A DNA stretch of 64,000 nt from Polyangiaceae bacterium UTPRO1 (GTDB taxonomy: Bacteria; Desulfobacterota; Binatia; UTPRO1): assembly GCA_002050235.1 (NCBI GenBank), contig MWST01000043.1, positions 62,001 through 126,000 on the forward strand. The letters are read 5' to 3'. The notes under the pieces were generated by a model. That model had not been told where the DNA came from and did no database searches. It worked only from the letters and a program-made list of their open reading frames with translations. Below, piece by piece: positions 35,122 to 45,244 of the stretch; positions within the stretch are counted from its first letter, which is position 1; each line of letters starts with the position of its first letter. Position numbers and translations under genes: made by a program.

Positions 35122-36084
35122 ATGGCGGAGACCGAAGGGAAGGGCGGCGGAGTGCGGCGCCTGCTGCAGGTCGGAGTCACGGCGGCGGCGGTCGTGCTCA
35201 TCGCGCGCGTCGTGGATCTCCGCGCCACCGCGACCATCCTCGGCGCCGCGCACGTCGGTTGGGTGGTGCTCGCCGTCTGGATGTACGTGGTCGGCCAGTT
35301 CATGAGCGCGTTCCGCTGGTGGCTGATCGGTCGCTCGGTCGGCCTCGGCGGCCGCATCACCGACTACGTCCGCTACTACTTCATCGGCATGTTCTTCATG
35401 TCGTTCGGGCCGAGCACGCTAGGGGGGGACTTCGTGCGCGGCCTGTACCTGGCGGAGGGCGGCGGGCGACGGGGGCGCGCCTTCAACTCGGTGCTGTTCG
35501 ATCGCTTGAACGGCCTGGTGGTCCTGGTGGCGATCGGGGCGGCAGCCTTTCTCGTCTTCCCGCGCTATCGCACCCTGGCGCCGGAGTTCTCCATCATGTT
35601 CTGGATCACGGTAGCGTTCGGAAGCGCCTTGCTCGCCGGCTGGCTGCTGGCGCCGTGGCTCGTGCGGGTGCTGTTGCCGCCCGACCACCGGATTCGCCAC
35701 TTCGTCGAGGTCGACCTCGGACCGTTCTGGACCGACCGGCGCATGCTGCTCGCCGCGTCCGCCGTGTCGTTCGCCTTCCACCTGGTGCAGATCGCCGCCC
35801 AGTGGGTCGTGAGCCGCGCGATCGGCGTCGAGGTGCCGCTCTCGTATATCGCGGTCTACCATCCGCTGGTGAGCGCGGTGGCGTCGATCCCGGTCACCTT
35901 CTCGGGCATCGGCCTGCGGGAAGGCGGCTATCTCTACTTCCTCACCAAGCTCGGCGTCGATCAGCCGAGCGCCGTCGCCTACGGCGTCCTCTGGCTGTTC
36001 GTGATCGTCACCAACAGCCTGATCGGCGGCGTCGTGTTCCTGGCGAGCGGCGCGCGCTTGCCGGCGCTGCGCGACGCCGAGTGA
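35122..36084 (+). CDS. Lysylphosphatidylglycerol synthetase TM-region/UPF0104 family flippase-like membrane protein
   Basis: A 320-residue integral membrane protein with about eight hydrophobic segments. Family landmarks include FRWWLIGRSVG, FFMSFGPSTLGGDFVRGLYL with the conserved GGD, VLFDRLNGLVVL and PVTFSGIGLREGGYLYF. Members (YbhN, AglD/GtrA-linked proteins and MprF TM domains) are thought to move or modify lipids in the inner membrane. It diverges from htrA and converges with the M20 peptidase. Confidence 0.85.
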   Translation: MAETEGKGGGVRRLLQVGVTAAAVVLIARVVDLRATATILGAAHVGWVVLAVWMYVVGQFMSAFRWWLIGRSVGLGGRITDYVRYYFIGMFFMSFGPSTLGGDFVRGLYLAEGGGRRGRAFNSVLFDRLNGLVVLVAIGAAAFLVFPRYRTLAPEFSIMFWITVAFGSALLAGWLLAPWLVRVLLPPDHRIRHFVEVDLGPFWTDRRMLLAASAVSFAFHLVQIAAQWVVSRAIGVEVPLSYIAVYHPLVSAVASIPVTFSGIGLREGGYLYFLTKLGVDQPSAVAYGVLWLFVIVTNSLIGGVVFLASGARLPALRDAE

Positions 36085-36148
36085 GCCGGCGGCGGCGGCC
36101 GCTCTCGGACGGCGTCGGCACTACCGCCGGGCTTTGGCATCGGCGGCG

Positions 36149-36185
36149 GCGCCTGACGCCGCGGCGCGCCGCCGGCGTCAGGCGC
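36149..36185. terminator. Long GC hairpin at the end of the M20 peptidase gene
   Basis: Perfect 13-bp arms GCGCCTGACGCCG and CGGCGTCAGGCGC flank an 11-nt loop that itself contains the palindrome GGCGCGCC. The right arm includes the peptidase stop codon (36178-36180). It lies between convergent genes and is a plausible terminator for both, without a U-tract. Confidence 0.45.
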
Positions 36186-37341
36186 GGGCGGCGCCGGCCG
36201 CGTGCCGGCGCAGCATCTCGACGATCACCGCCGCGGTCCGGACCATGTCGCTGACGCGCAGCCACTCCCGGACGGTGTGGATCTCGCGCATGCCGGTCCC
36301 GAGGTTCGCCACCTGAAAGCCGCGCCCGTTCAGGATATTGGCGTCGCAGCCGCCGCCCATGGAGGCGCTCTCCACGCCGTGACCGAGCGCTGCTGCGGCC
36401 TGTAGCACGAGCTGTACGATCGGCGCCGCGTCGGGGACGTTCATGGCCTCGTAGCTCGGCTCGACCACCGACTCGACGCGGGCGCACCGGAGCTCGCCTC
36501 CGACCGTGACCGCGTGGCGCGCCGCTGCGCTCTCGAGCGCAGCGCGCATGTTCCGGCACTGCGCGGCGAGCTTCGCCGCGTCGTGACTGCGGGCTTCGCC
36601 CTCGAGGCGCACGCGCTCCGGAATCACGTTCACCGCGTCGCCGCCGCTGACGATACCGATGTTGGCGGTGGTCTCGGCGTCGATGCGGCCGAGCTGCATG
36701 GCGGCGACGCCCTCGGCGGCCACCTGGATCGCGTTGATGCCGCGCTCGGGCGCCATGCCGGCGTGCGCCGCCAGACCGTGCACGGTGAAGATCAGGCGGT
36801 TGGCGGCGGGCGCCCTGGTGAAGAGATGGCCCGGAGCGTCGCTGTCGAGCACGAGTCCGGCGCGGGCGGCGAGCCGGCTCGTGTCGAGGTGCTTGGCGCC
36901 GAGGAGACCGACCTCTTCGCAGATGGTGAACGCGACCTCGACGTCGCCGTGGGGGATGCCCTCGTCGTAAAGCACGCGCAGCGCTTCGCAGATGATCGCG
37001 CACCCCGACTTGTCGTCGCCGCCGAGAACCGTGCGCCCGTCGCTGCGGATCACGTCGTCGTCGACGATCGGCTGCACGCCTGTGCCGGGGATCACGGTGT
37101 CCATGTGCGCGCACAGGAGGAGCGGGGCGACGGCGGCCGTGCCGCGGAGCCGGGCGAGCACGTTGCCGGTCGTGCCGCCGACCTTGGTGCCGGCGTCGTC
37201 GGTCCACACTTCGGCGCCGAGCGCGGCGAGCTCGCGGCTGAGACGTGCGGCGATCAGGTGCTCCTGCCGCGATAGGCTGTCGATACGGACGAGATCGAGG
37301 AAGAGTGCGGTCAGTCGCTCTCGTGAAACACCGTTCGTCAT
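36178..37341 (-). CDS. M20/M28-like zinc aminopeptidase (PepT-like)
   Basis: A 387-residue co-catalytic zinc peptidase of the M20 family, tripeptide-aminopeptidase type. Metal-site motifs: LLCAHMDTVIPG (His, Asp), LGGDDKSGCAI (bridging Asp), FTICEEVGLLGAKHLD (general-base Glu and zinc Glu), LDSDAPG (Asp) and a C-terminal MREIHTVREWL with the last His. The lid domain between includes VHGLAAHAGMAPERGINAI. It trims short peptides in the cytoplasm. ATG 37341 is chosen; the frame upstream to 37416 is untidy. A TATATA sequence 15 nt upstream could be part of a promoter. Confidence 0.88.
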   Translation of the reverse strand: MTNGVSRERLTALFLDLVRIDSLSRQEHLIAARLSRELAALGAEVWTDDAGTKVGGTTGNVLARLRGTAAVAPLLLCAHMDTVIPGTGVQPIVDDDVIRSDGRTVLGGDDKSGCAIICEALRVLYDEGIPHGDVEVAFTICEEVGLLGAKHLDTSRLAARAGLVLDSDAPGHLFTRAPAANRLIFTVHGLAAHAGMAPERGINAIQVAAEGVAAMQLGRIDAETTANIGIVSGGDAVNVIPERVRLEGEARSHDAAKLAAQCRNMRAALESAAARHAVTVGGELRCARVESVVEPSYEAMNVPDAAPIVQLVLQAAAALGHGVESASMGGGCDANILNGRGFQVANLGTGMREIHTVREWLRVSDMVRTAAVIVEMLRRHAAGAARA

Positions 37342-37470
37342 ACGCCGCACTCTATATACAGGCGCTTTTGCAGCAGGAAGCCCGCGGCGGCGCGCGTCCC
37401 GGCTCTGGAGCAGCACCTCGCCGAGCTGCTGCCGCAGAATGGCGGCGGAGGGCGAGGGACGCGGACGGTG

Positions 37471-37501
37471 GACGCCGGTAGCCTTACGGCGTACCGGCGT
37501 C
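37471..37501. terminator. 10-bp hairpin downstream of the pilin gene
   Basis: Perfect arms GACGCCGGTA and TACCGGCGTC flank an 11-nt loop 35 bp past the pilin stop on the minus strand, upstream of the M20 peptidase. Candidate terminator without a T-tract. The remaining intergenic sequence (37342-37535) shows nothing else recognisable. Confidence 0.35.
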
Positions 37502-37535
37502 GTGGGGGTGGTGGTGGAGCGGGGGGAGAAGCAGC

Positions 37536-37919
37536 TCAGTCGGTGATGATGAAATTCGGCTCGCCCGGTAGGGGATCGCTCACCCAGTCGTACTCGTGCG
37601 CTGCCTGCGGATGACTGCCGTGGATCTTGAAGGAGCTCGCGAGGTCGCCGCTGTTGCCCGGACTGATCGAGAGCAGGACGCCTTCGTCGATGACCATGCC
37701 GTCGAGCTCGCCGACGTCGCTCGCATAGGTAGCCTTACTGGCGAAGTACGCTTCCTGGCCGGTGGCGACGTGGCGGACCTGAGACTCGACGATCGAGTCG
37801 AAACCGCGGGCTCGATACGAAGCGTATTGTGGAATGGCGATGCTCGCGAGGATGCCGACGATCGAGACGACCACCAGCAGCTCGAGCAGCGTGAACCCGG
37901 TGTCGGAGCGCGTTGCCAT
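37536..37919 (-). CDS. Type IV pilin or pseudopilin
   Basis: A 127-residue prepilin. The leader MATRSDTG is followed by the cleavage site G/F and FTLLELLVVVSIVGILASIAIPQY, with the conserved Glu at +5 of the mature protein. A short globular domain contains AYFASKATYASDVGEL, common in PilA-like pilins of deltaproteobacteria. ATG 37919 is chosen because it places the prepilin leader at the normal length; the upstream frame is spurious. No assembly gene (pilB, C, D, M-Q) is nearby, so it is an orphan major pilin, minor pilin or pseudopilin. The 230-bp upstream region has no recognisable riboswitch. Confidence 0.85.
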   Translation of the reverse strand: MATRSDTGFTLLELLVVVSIVGILASIAIPQYASYRARGFDSIVESQVRHVATGQEAYFASKATYASDVGELDGMVIDEGVLLSISPGNSGDLASSFKIHGSHPQAAHEYDWVSDPLPGEPNFIITD

Positions 37920-38150
37920 GCCCGAGAGACCCAGCAAAGCCGATGCCACCAGCCCCGGACTTCGTTTTCCATGGCCGAGCCGCGTCCCGGCACACGAAAT
38001 TTTCGAGTGTCTTCCGGAGGTGTACAGCGTCCGACCGCACTCCGGGTGACGCTCGACGCCGAATTTTGTCACCGTGCGTGCGGACGGCTTTCGCCAGGGA
38101 GAACGCGGTGACGTTTTGCGGCGGTGACGATCGTCCCGCCGCCGTAACCG

Positions 38151-39944
38151 TCAGCGTGAGATGCGCGCCATCGCGAGCTCGCGTTCGAGCCGGATCGGCG
38201 CCGGCAGCGTGCGCTCCAGCTTGGTGAAGAGCTCGCCCTGCGACTCGAGCTCCGGACCCCAGTCGGCAAGGTCGATGCTGGTTGCTTTGCGCACTTGCTC
38301 GGCGGTGACGTCGAGCCCGGTGGTATCGAGATCACCCGGTCGCGGCACCCAGCCGAGCGGTGTCTCGGTGGCGCCGGTCGTGCCCTCGGCGCGGGCCAGG
38401 ATCCAGGTGAGCACGCGCATGTTCTCGCCGTAGCCGGGCCAGAGGAACTTGCCGCCCGCGTCCTTGCGGAACCAGTTCACGAGGAAGATCGGCGGCGGAT
38501 CGGCCAGGCGGGCCTGGATCTTCAGCCAGTGGCCGAAGTAGTCGCCCATGTCGTAGCCGCAGAAGGGCAGCATGGCCATCGGATCGCGGCGCACGACGCC
38601 CGCCTGGCCGGTCGCCGCGGCGGTCGTCTCCGAGCCCATCGTCGCGCCGAGGTAGACGCCGTGCGCCCAGTTGAAGCTCTGCAGCACGAGCGGGACGGTG
38701 CCGGCGCGGCGACCGCCGAAGATGATCGCCGAGATCGGCACACCTTCGGCGTCGTCGACCTTGGCGTCGAGGATCGGGTTGTTGCGCATGGGGGCAGTGA
38801 AGCGCGAGTTCGGGTGTGCGGCTGGTGTCTTCGTCTCCGGTGTCCACGGCTGCCCGCGCCAGTCGGTGAGCTCGGCCGGAGGCTGGCCGTCCATGCCCTC
38901 CCACCAGACGTCGCCGTCCTTGGTCAGCGCGACGTTGGTGAAGATGGCGTTGCGCTCGACGCAAGCCATGGCATTCGGGTTCGTCTTCTTGTTGGTGCCC
39001 GGGGCGACGCCGAAGTAGCCGTTCTCGGGATTCACCGCCCAGAGTCGCCCGTCCTTGCCGATGCGGAGCCAGGCGATGTCGTCGCCGATCGTGGTGATCT
39101 TCCAGCCCTTGAGCGCCGGGGGCGGCACCATCATCGCGAAGTTCGTCTTCCCGCAGGCGCTCGGGAAGGCCGCGACCACGTAGTGCTTCTTTCCCGTCGG
39201 GCTCTCCGCGCCGAGGATCAACATGTGCTCGGCGAGCCAGCCCTCCTCCTTGCCGAGGAAGGAGGCGATGCGGAGCGCCAGGCACTTCTTGCCGAGGAGG
39301 GCGTTGCCGCCGTAGCCGCTCCCGATCGACCAGATCGTGTTGTCCTCGGGGAAGTGGCAGATGAAGCGCTTCTCCGGGTCGAGGTCGAGCGTGCAGTGCA
39401 GACCGCGGTTGAAGCCGTCGCTGGAGGGGCCGAGCGTGTCGAGCGCCACGCGCCCCATGCGGGTCATGATCTGCATGTTCAGGACGACGTAGAGGCTGTC
39501 GGTGATCTCGATGCCGACTTTCGAGAACGGCGAGCCGGCAGGGCCCATGAGGTAGGGGACCACGTACATGGTGCGACCCTGCATCGAGCCGTCGTAGAGC
39601 TTGCCGAGCTTGGCGTAGGCCTCCTGCGGATCCATCCAGTTGTTGTTCGGGCCGGCAGCGGCCTTGGTGCGGGTGCAGACGAAGGTGAGGTGCTCCGTGC
39701 GCGCGACGTCGTTCGGATTCGAGCGATGGAGATAGCAGCCCGGCCGCTTCTCCTGGTTGAGCGGGATCAGGACGCCCTGGTCGACGGCGTCCTTTATGAG
39801 GCGCTGCCTCTCCTCCTCGGAGCCGTCGCACCAGACGATCCGATCCGGCTTGGTGAGCCGAGCCATCTCTTCGACCCAGGCCAGGAGCTTGGGGTTCGTC
39901 GTCGGGGCGGTGCTCGGTGACGTCGCGGCACGATTGTCTGGCAT
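38151..39944 (-). CDS. pckG: Phosphoenolpyruvate carboxykinase (GTP)
   Basis: A 597-residue GTP-type PEPCK, full length for the family. It interconverts oxaloacetate plus GTP with PEP, CO2 and GDP at the gluconeogenic or anaplerotic branch point. Visible are [36 protein letters not shown], the kinase loop [15 protein letters not shown] with its reactive Cys, [25 protein letters not shown], and [15 protein letters not shown] 39944 follows GAGGAAAGG and fits the known N-terminus; the longer frame is not supported. It is monocistronic. Confidence 0.95.
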   Translation of the reverse strand: MPDNRAATSPSTAPTTNPKLLAWVEEMARLTKPDRIVWCDGSEEERQRLIKDAVDQGVLIPLNQEKRPGCYLHRSNPNDVARTEHLTFVCTRTKAAAGPNNNWMDPQEAYAKLGKLYDGSMQGRTMYVVPYLMGPAGSPFSKVGIEITDSLYVVLNMQIMTRMGRVALDTLGPSSDGFNRGLHCTLDLDPEKRFICHFPEDNTIWSIGSGYGGNALLGKKCLALRIASFLGKEEGWLAEHMLILGAESPTGKKHYVVAAFPSACGKTNFAMMVPPPALKGWKITTIGDDIAWLRIGKDGRLWAVNPENGYFGVAPGTNKKTNPNAMACVERNAIFTNVALTKDGDVWWEGMDGQPPAELTDWRGQPWTPETKTPAAHPNSRFTAPMRNNPILDAKVDDAEGVPISAIIFGGRRAGTVPLVLQSFNWAHGVYLGATMGSETTAAATGQAGVVRRDPMAMLPFCGYDMGDYFGHWLKIQARLADPPPIFLVNWFRKDAGGKFLWPGYGENMRVLTWILARAEGTTGATETPLGWVPRPGDLDTTGLDVTAEQVRKATSIDLADWGPELESQGELFTKLERTLPAPIRLERELAMARISR

Positions 39945-40006
39945 GAGGTCGACCTTTCCTCGCGGTGTGTCTTGCGGAATGGAAGCGGCGATTCTGAAAG
40001 CCGCGC

Positions 40007-40034
40007 ATCTTAGCACACCGGGCACCGGTTCCAA
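40007..40034 (-). promoter_or_regulatory. Candidate sigma-70-type promoter of pckG
   Basis: Read on the minus strand, TTGGAA (40029-40034), a 16-nt spacer and TAAGAT (40007-40012) lie about 60 nt upstream of the pckG start. Each hexamer matches four of six consensus positions. Prediction by eye only. Confidence 0.4.
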
Positions 40035-40087
40035 TCGGCGCCCCGCGTGCGGTTGGGGGTCGCCGTGGACCCCTATATGGTCGGGCG

Positions 40088-41053
40088 ATGGGTCGTCGCG
40101 TGCTCGTCGCGGGTGCCGGGGCCGTGGGCTCGGTCGTAGGGGGCTTCTTGGCCGGCGCCGGCCACGAAGTCACGCTCCTCGGTCGTCGTCCCCACCTCGA
40201 GGCGATCGCGGCTCGCGGGCTGGTTATCACGGGACTCTGGGGCGAGCACCGGATAACGAGGCTCGCCGCAGTCGCCGTCGGCGAGGAGCTCGCGGGACCC
40301 TACGACGCCATCCTGCTGACCGTGAAGTCCTACGACACCGCGCCGATGCTCGCTGCCGTTGCCCCGCTCCTCGCCGCCGACGGTTGCGTGATCGCGCTCC
40401 AGAACGGGCTCGGCAACGTCGAGCAGGTGGCGGCGGCCGTGGGTGCGGGGCGAGCGCTCGGCGGCCGGGTCATCTTCGGTGCGGTCGTCCCCGAGCCCGG
40501 AGTCGTGCGCGTGACCGTCTGCGCCGACCCGATCGCGCTCGGTGCGGCGGTAGCCGGCGTCGCCCGCGCCGAGGAGCTGGCGCGCGCCTGGGCGGCTCTC
40601 TTCGCGACCGCCGACGTGCCGACCGAGTACACCGCCGCCCTGCAGTCGCACCTCTGGACCAAGGTCTTCTACAACGCGGCGCTGAATCCTCTCGGGGCGC
40701 TCCTCGAACGGCCGTACGGCGCGCTCGCGGCCGACGAGGATGGTCGCGCCGTCATGGACGCGGTCATCGACGAGTGCTTCGCGGTGGCGAGAGCGCGCGG
40801 CGTCGAGCCGCTCGTCCCGGATGCCGACGCCTATCGGCAGCTCTTCTACGGGCGGCTCGTACCGGCTACGGCGGATCATCGCTCGTCCATGCTCCAGGAT
40901 CTCGAGCGCGGTCGGCGGACCGAGATCGAAGCGATCAACGGGTGCATCTGGCGCTACGGTCGCGCGGCGGGTATCCCGACGCCGGTGAACGCCACGATGA
41001 CGCGCCTGATGCGGTTTCGAGAGCGCCGGGCGGAGGGCCGGGGACGAGCATGA
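40088..41053 (+). CDS. 2-dehydropantoate 2-reductase (ketopantoate reductase family)
   Basis: A 321-residue NADPH-dependent reductase: [29 protein letters not shown] is the Rossmann start. [16 protein letters not shown], the catalytic Lys region [18 protein letters not shown] and [22 protein letters not shown] complete the ApbA/PanE pattern. It probably makes pantoate for coenzyme A, but several paralogues of this family reduce other 2-oxoacids, so no gene symbol is given. It is first of a tight three-gene operon with the JAMM protein (ATGA overlap) and the hydrolase. Confidence 0.88.
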   Translation: MGRRVLVAGAGAVGSVVGGFLAGAGHEVTLLGRRPHLEAIAARGLVITGLWGEHRITRLAAVAVGEELAGPYDAILLTVKSYDTAPMLAAVAPLLAADGCVIALQNGLGNVEQVAAAVGAGRALGGRVIFGAVVPEPGVVRVTVCADPIALGAAVAGVARAEELARAWAALFATADVPTEYTAALQSHLWTKVFYNAALNPLGALLERPYGALAADEDGRAVMDAVIDECFAVARARGVEPLVPDADAYRQLFYGRLVPATADHRSSMLQDLERGRRTEIEAINGCIWRYGRAAGIPTPVNATMTRLMRFRERRAEGRGRA

Positions 41054-41535
41054 TCGCGATCGCAGCACACGCGCTGGCGACGATGCAGGCGCACGCGGCC
41101 GAGGGGTTCCCGGAGGAAGTGTGCGGCGTAGTGCTCGTGGGTCCGAGCGGGCAGGTCGTGCGGCGCATGACGAACGTCCAGAACGTGCTGCACGCGGCCG
41201 ACCCGGTAGCCAACCCGCGCGACGCCCGCACCGCCTACCAGTTCGATGCCACCGAGCTCCTCGAGGTGGCGCGCCGAGGCGACGCGCCCGGCTGGCGGAT
41301 CCTGCTCTTCTATCACTCGCACCCGCAGCACGACGCCTACTTCTCGGAGACCGACAGGGTGCGGGCTCTCTTCGGCGGCGACATCGAGCTCGGTCCCGCG
41401 TTTCCCGGCGTCGCCTACCTCGTGATCTCGGTCCGCGACCGGATCGTCCGCGACCGGAAGGTCTTCGCTTGGGACGAAGCCGCGCAGGACTTCGTCGAAA
41501 CGCCGTTCCGCGTCGCCACGGACGACGATGCCTGA
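41050..41535 (+). CDS. JAMM/MPN-domain metalloprotease (Mec+-like)
   Basis: A 161-residue stand-alone JAB1/MPN/Mov34 domain. The zinc motif is complete: Glu22 or Glu23 in FPEEVCGVVLVG, then HSHPQHDAYFSETD giving His89, His91, Ser99 and Asp102 (H-x-H-x7-S-x2-D). Bacterial relatives such as Mec+ and QbsD remove residues from the C-terminus of ubiquitin-like sulfur-carrier proteins to expose Gly-Gly. ATG 41050 overlaps the reductase stop by 4 nt. No sulfur-carrier gene is adjacent, but a MoaD with two residues beyond Gly-Gly is encoded about 4.2 kb downstream of its end. Confidence 0.85.
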   Translation: MIAIAAHALATMQAHAAEGFPEEVCGVVLVGPSGQVVRRMTNVQNVLHAADPVANPRDARTAYQFDATELLEVARRGDAPGWRILLFYHSHPQHDAYFSETDRVRALFGGDIELGPAFPGVAYLVISVRDRIVRDRKVFAWDEAAQDFVETPFRVATDDDA

Positions 41536-42274
41536 GCTCGATCGCGGCGGGTGGACGCTTCGCTACGAGGTTGCGGGCGGCGGCCCCGAGCTCGTGGCGC
41601 TCACGCACGGCTTCGGGGCGACCGCCGAGACCTGGCGCCACCAGGTTCCGGCGCTCGTCGCCGCCGGCTACCGGGTGCTGACGTGGGATCTTCGCGCCCA
41701 CGGCCGCTCCGGATCGCCCGACGAGGCGATCACGATCGCGGCCCTCGGCGAGGATCTCGCGGCGGTGGTGCGTGCCGCCGACGGTCCGGCACACGCACTC
41801 GGCCATTCGGCGGGGGGTGTGGTGACGATGCGCTGCGCCCTCGATCATCCGGATCTGGTGCGTAGTCTCGTGCTCGTCGGCACCGCGAGTGAGTGCAACG
41901 CCAAGGCGCACTCCTGGTACGAAGGGCTCGCCGTCACCGCCGAGGCCGAGGGCGGCGCAGCGGTCTTGAAGAAGCTCGGCTCGCGCGACGCCGCCGACGC
42001 CGCGCCCGAGGCGCGCGGCTTCGCGCGTATCGCGCGGGCCATGGGCGGCTTGCATCACGCTCCGCTCACGTCCGAGCTCGAGCGCCTGCGGTGTCCGACG
42101 TTCATCGTCGTCGGCGACAAGGATTTCCTGGGCGTCGGCGGATCGGTGATCATCAGCCGACGCATCCCCGGCTCCAGGCTCGAGATCGTACCGGGCGGCG
42201 TGCACGCACTCTTCCACCAGGATCCCGCGGGCTTCAACGCCCGGCTGATCGCGTTCCTGCGCTCGCTTGCTTGA
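41528..42274 (+). CDS. Alpha/beta-fold hydrolase
   Basis: A 248-residue alpha/beta hydrolase: LTHGFGATAETWRHQV supplies the oxyanion loop, GHSAGG the nucleophile elbow (Ser), VVGDKDF the acid and PGGVHALFHQDPAGFN the catalytic His. The architecture is that of 3-oxoadipate enol-lactonase or esterase types; the substrate is unknown. It overlaps the JAMM gene by 8 bp and ends 1 bp before the convergent MiaB gene stop. Confidence 0.85.
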   Translation: MPELDRGGWTLRYEVAGGGPELVALTHGFGATAETWRHQVPALVAAGYRVLTWDLRAHGRSGSPDEAITIAALGEDLAAVVRAADGPAHALGHSAGGVVTMRCALDHPDLVRSLVLVGTASECNAKAHSWYEGLAVTAEAEGGAAVLKKLGSRDAADAAPEARGFARIARAMGGLHHAPLTSELERLRCPTFIVVGDKDFLGVGGSVIISRRIPGSRLEIVPGGVHALFHQDPAGFNARLIAFLRSLA

Positions 42275-42275
42275 G

Positions 42276-43679
<1,404 letters not shown>

Positions 43680-43753
43680 GGGGGCGGGACTATAGCCATG
43701 GCCCTCGGGGACGGCAACGCGCAACGCTGCGCCGGGTGTGCTAGAGGGGTCGC

Positions 43754-43969
43754 GTGCACCGGCACCCCGACGACGATCCACGACGCCAATTCCGCGACAT
43801 GGAGGCGACGCTCCTCCTCTGCCCGCGCTGTCGGGTCGCCGTGCCCGTGCGCAAGCGCTTGCTGCTCGTGCTCCCCGAGGGCGACAAGTTCGAGTACGTG
43901 TGCGCGCGCTGCGCGAGCACGTGCGGTACCAAGATCGAGCGCCCGCCGCCGCCGCAATTCGTACGCTGA
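43754..43969 (+). CDS. Small zinc-ribbon protein
   Basis: A 71-residue protein with two CxxC knuckles: LCPRCRVAVPVRK and VCARCASTCGTK, typical of a small zinc ribbon, with a basic pattern (VRKRLLLVLPEGDKFEYVC). GTG 43754 has GAGGGG just upstream; ATG 43799 (MEATLLLCPRC) is a good alternative start. It diverges from miaB. Function unknown. Confidence 0.55.
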   Translation: MHRHPDDDPRRQFRDMEATLLLCPRCRVAVPVRKRLLLVLPEGDKFEYVCARCASTCGTKIERPPPPQFVR

Positions 43970-43982
43970 AGGCGCAGCGCTC

Positions 43983-44168
43983 CCCGGCGGCCTCCCGGTA
44001 CGGTGGCTGGCGCGCGTGAAGCGCGCGCTGCGGACGATCGTGCCGCAGTTCACGGCGGCGCGCGTGCTGCGCGAGTACGACGAGCGCATGCAGGCGATGC
44101 CGCGCGGCGGCCCGAGCGCTGCGCGATGGCGGCGGGAGCGATGCGACACGATGCGGCGCGTACCTTGA
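43983..44168 (+). pseudogene. Remnant resembling the C-terminus of an alpha-glucan phosphorylase
   Basis: In one frame the DNA encodes LPVRWLARVKRALRTIVPQF followed by TAARVLREYDERM, then degenerate sequence to a stop at 44168. From memory of the family this matches the conserved C-terminal end of GlgP-type alpha-glucan phosphorylases (pattern P-x-W-x-A-R-M-K-x-S-x-R-T-x-x-P-x-F...R-M-x-x-E-Y-x-E-R). The catalytic 80-90% of such a protein is absent: miaB and the zinc-ribbon gene lie immediately upstream. It is therefore read as a gene fragment left by deletion or rearrangement. The rest of 43970-44237 holds nothing else recognised. Confidence 0.45.
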
Positions 44169-44237
44169 CACTCCGAAACGAAGGGCAGTACGGTTCGCAA
44201 CCGGTGGTGTCGGCTCGCAGTTCTCCCGAGGTCGTGC

Positions 44238-44885
44238 GTGCGTGTCCTCCTCGTTGACGATCACACTCTCTTCCGCCAGGGGCTGCGTACGTTGCTCGAG
44301 AAGCACGGCGAGTTCCGAGTAGTGGGCGAGGCCGAAGACGGTCGCCGCGGCGTGACGCTGGTCGAGGAGCTGCATCCCGACGTGGTCGTCATGGACATCG
44401 CGATGAAGGGGCTGAACGGCATCGAAGCGACGCGGCAGATCCGCAGCCGCTTCCCGAACACGCAGGTCGTGATGCTGTCGATGCATCTCCTCGAATCGTA
44501 CGTCCGCCAGGCGCTCGAGGCGGGGGCTGCGGGATATCTCCTCAAGAGCGCGGCCGGCAGCGAGCTGGTCGCGGCGCTGGAGAGCGTGCGCAACGGCGGC
44601 AGCTATTTCAGCGCTCCGGTGTCGCGGATGATCGTCGAGGGCTACCTGGAGACCAGCAAGGCGGCGACGGTCGAGAAGCTCTCGGTTCTGACCCCGCGCG
44701 AACGCGAGGTGCTGCAACTGATCGCCGAGGGGAACAGCTACAAGGAGATCGCGACGGCGCTCAGCATCAGCCCGAAGACCGTCGGTCAGCATCGCGACCG
44801 TTTGATGCAGAAACTGCATTGTCGGCGCACAGCAGAGCTCGTGAAGTTTGCTGTGCGCGAAGGCGTAACCCCGGACTCCGAGTAA
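44238..44885 (+). CDS. NarL/LuxR-family response regulator
   Basis: A 215-residue two-component regulator. The receiver domain (residues 1-120) has LLVDDHTLFRQGLR, phospho-acceptor Asp53 in VVVMDIAMKGLNG, and the Lys of GYLLKSA. The LuxR-type helix-turn-helix is LTPREREVLQLIAEGNSYKEIATALSISPKTVGQHRDRLMQKL. The start is GTG 44238. No histidine kinase lies in the window, so it is an orphan here. Palindromes with TAGGGAAA half-sites lie directly downstream and may be its targets, which is inference. Confidence 0.92.
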   Translation: MRVLLVDDHTLFRQGLRTLLEKHGEFRVVGEAEDGRRGVTLVEELHPDVVVMDIAMKGLNGIEATRQIRSRFPNTQVVMLSMHLLESYVRQALEAGAAGYLLKSAAGSELVAALESVRNGGSYFSAPVSRMIVEGYLETSKAATVEKLSVLTPREREVLQLIAEGNSYKEIATALSISPKTVGQHRDRLMQKLHCRRTAELVKFAVREGVTPDSE

Positions 44886-44909
44886 GTTGTTGTCCGGACG
44901 CTGAAATTT

Positions 44910-44922
44910 CCTTCCTGGAAGG
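44910..44922. promoter_or_regulatory. Dyad CCTTCC-T-GGAAGG
   Basis: A 6+6 bp inverted repeat around one T lies 25 nt past the response-regulator stop. It could be a regulator site or the base of a weak terminator stem. Confidence 0.3.
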
Positions 44923-44957
44923 TTGCGGAAAGCGGCCCTCGGCAAGCGACTCGCTGA

Positions 44958-44978
44958 CCTAGGGAAAATTTCCCTAGG
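44958..44978. promoter_or_regulatory. 21-bp near-perfect palindrome, candidate operator
   Basis: Arms CCTAGGGAAA and TTTCCCTAGG are exact inverted repeats around a single A. A further half-site ATAGGGAAAC starts 3 nt after it. Such symmetry suits a dimeric DNA-binding protein. The adjacent NarL-family regulator is the obvious candidate, and moaB (start 45245) the nearest possible target, but neither link is shown by the sequence. Confidence 0.55.
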
Positions 44979-45244
44979 GGATAGGGAAACAGGGCATTTA
45001 CATAATTTCACAGTCGCGGAATAACAGGCCGCGTCGTGGGGAGTTGGGTTCGGGCATTCCTCAATGCCTTTTCCAGAACACCAAGTGCTCATGGCTTATC
45101 CTCCTTCTCTCTTGGGGGCGGCGCTCACGGACACGGCACCCGGGGACGTCGCCCCCAGAGGGGTTCTCTCGGCAAGACCTCCGGCGAGTAGCCTGCGCTC
45201 CCGTTTTTGATTAGAGCGCACCGCTCCGATAAATCCGGCGACGC

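Larger units (their letters stand above)
44886..45244. other. AT-richer 359-bp intergenic region with several palindromes
   Basis: No convincing gene is present. The base composition is noticeably richer in A and T than the surroundings. From left to right: a CCTTCC-T-GGAAGG dyad (44910-44922), the CCTAGGG palindrome (44958-44978) followed by an extra ATAGGGAAAC half-site, a GC-rich hairpin (arms TGGGGGCG 45113-45120 and CGCCCCCA 45150-45157), and a hairpin TGCGCTC/GAGCGCA (45194-45220). On the minus strand AAGGAGG precedes an ATG at 45092, but the frame shows no protein-like sequence. The region probably holds the promoter and leader of moaB and binding sites for a regulator. Confidence 0.55.

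Noticed and set aside
37920..38150. Cyclic di-GMP riboswitch upstream of the pilin gene, as known for some pilA genes
   Set aside because: The conserved GGGACGCAAAGCC-type core and tetraloop receptor were not found; only loose similarity (GGGACGCGGCTCGGCC) is present.
45221..45244. Promoter with -10-like GATAAA just before moaB
   Set aside because: Spacing from the best -35-like TTGATT is 15 nt and the start would be almost leaderless; evidence is too weak to list.
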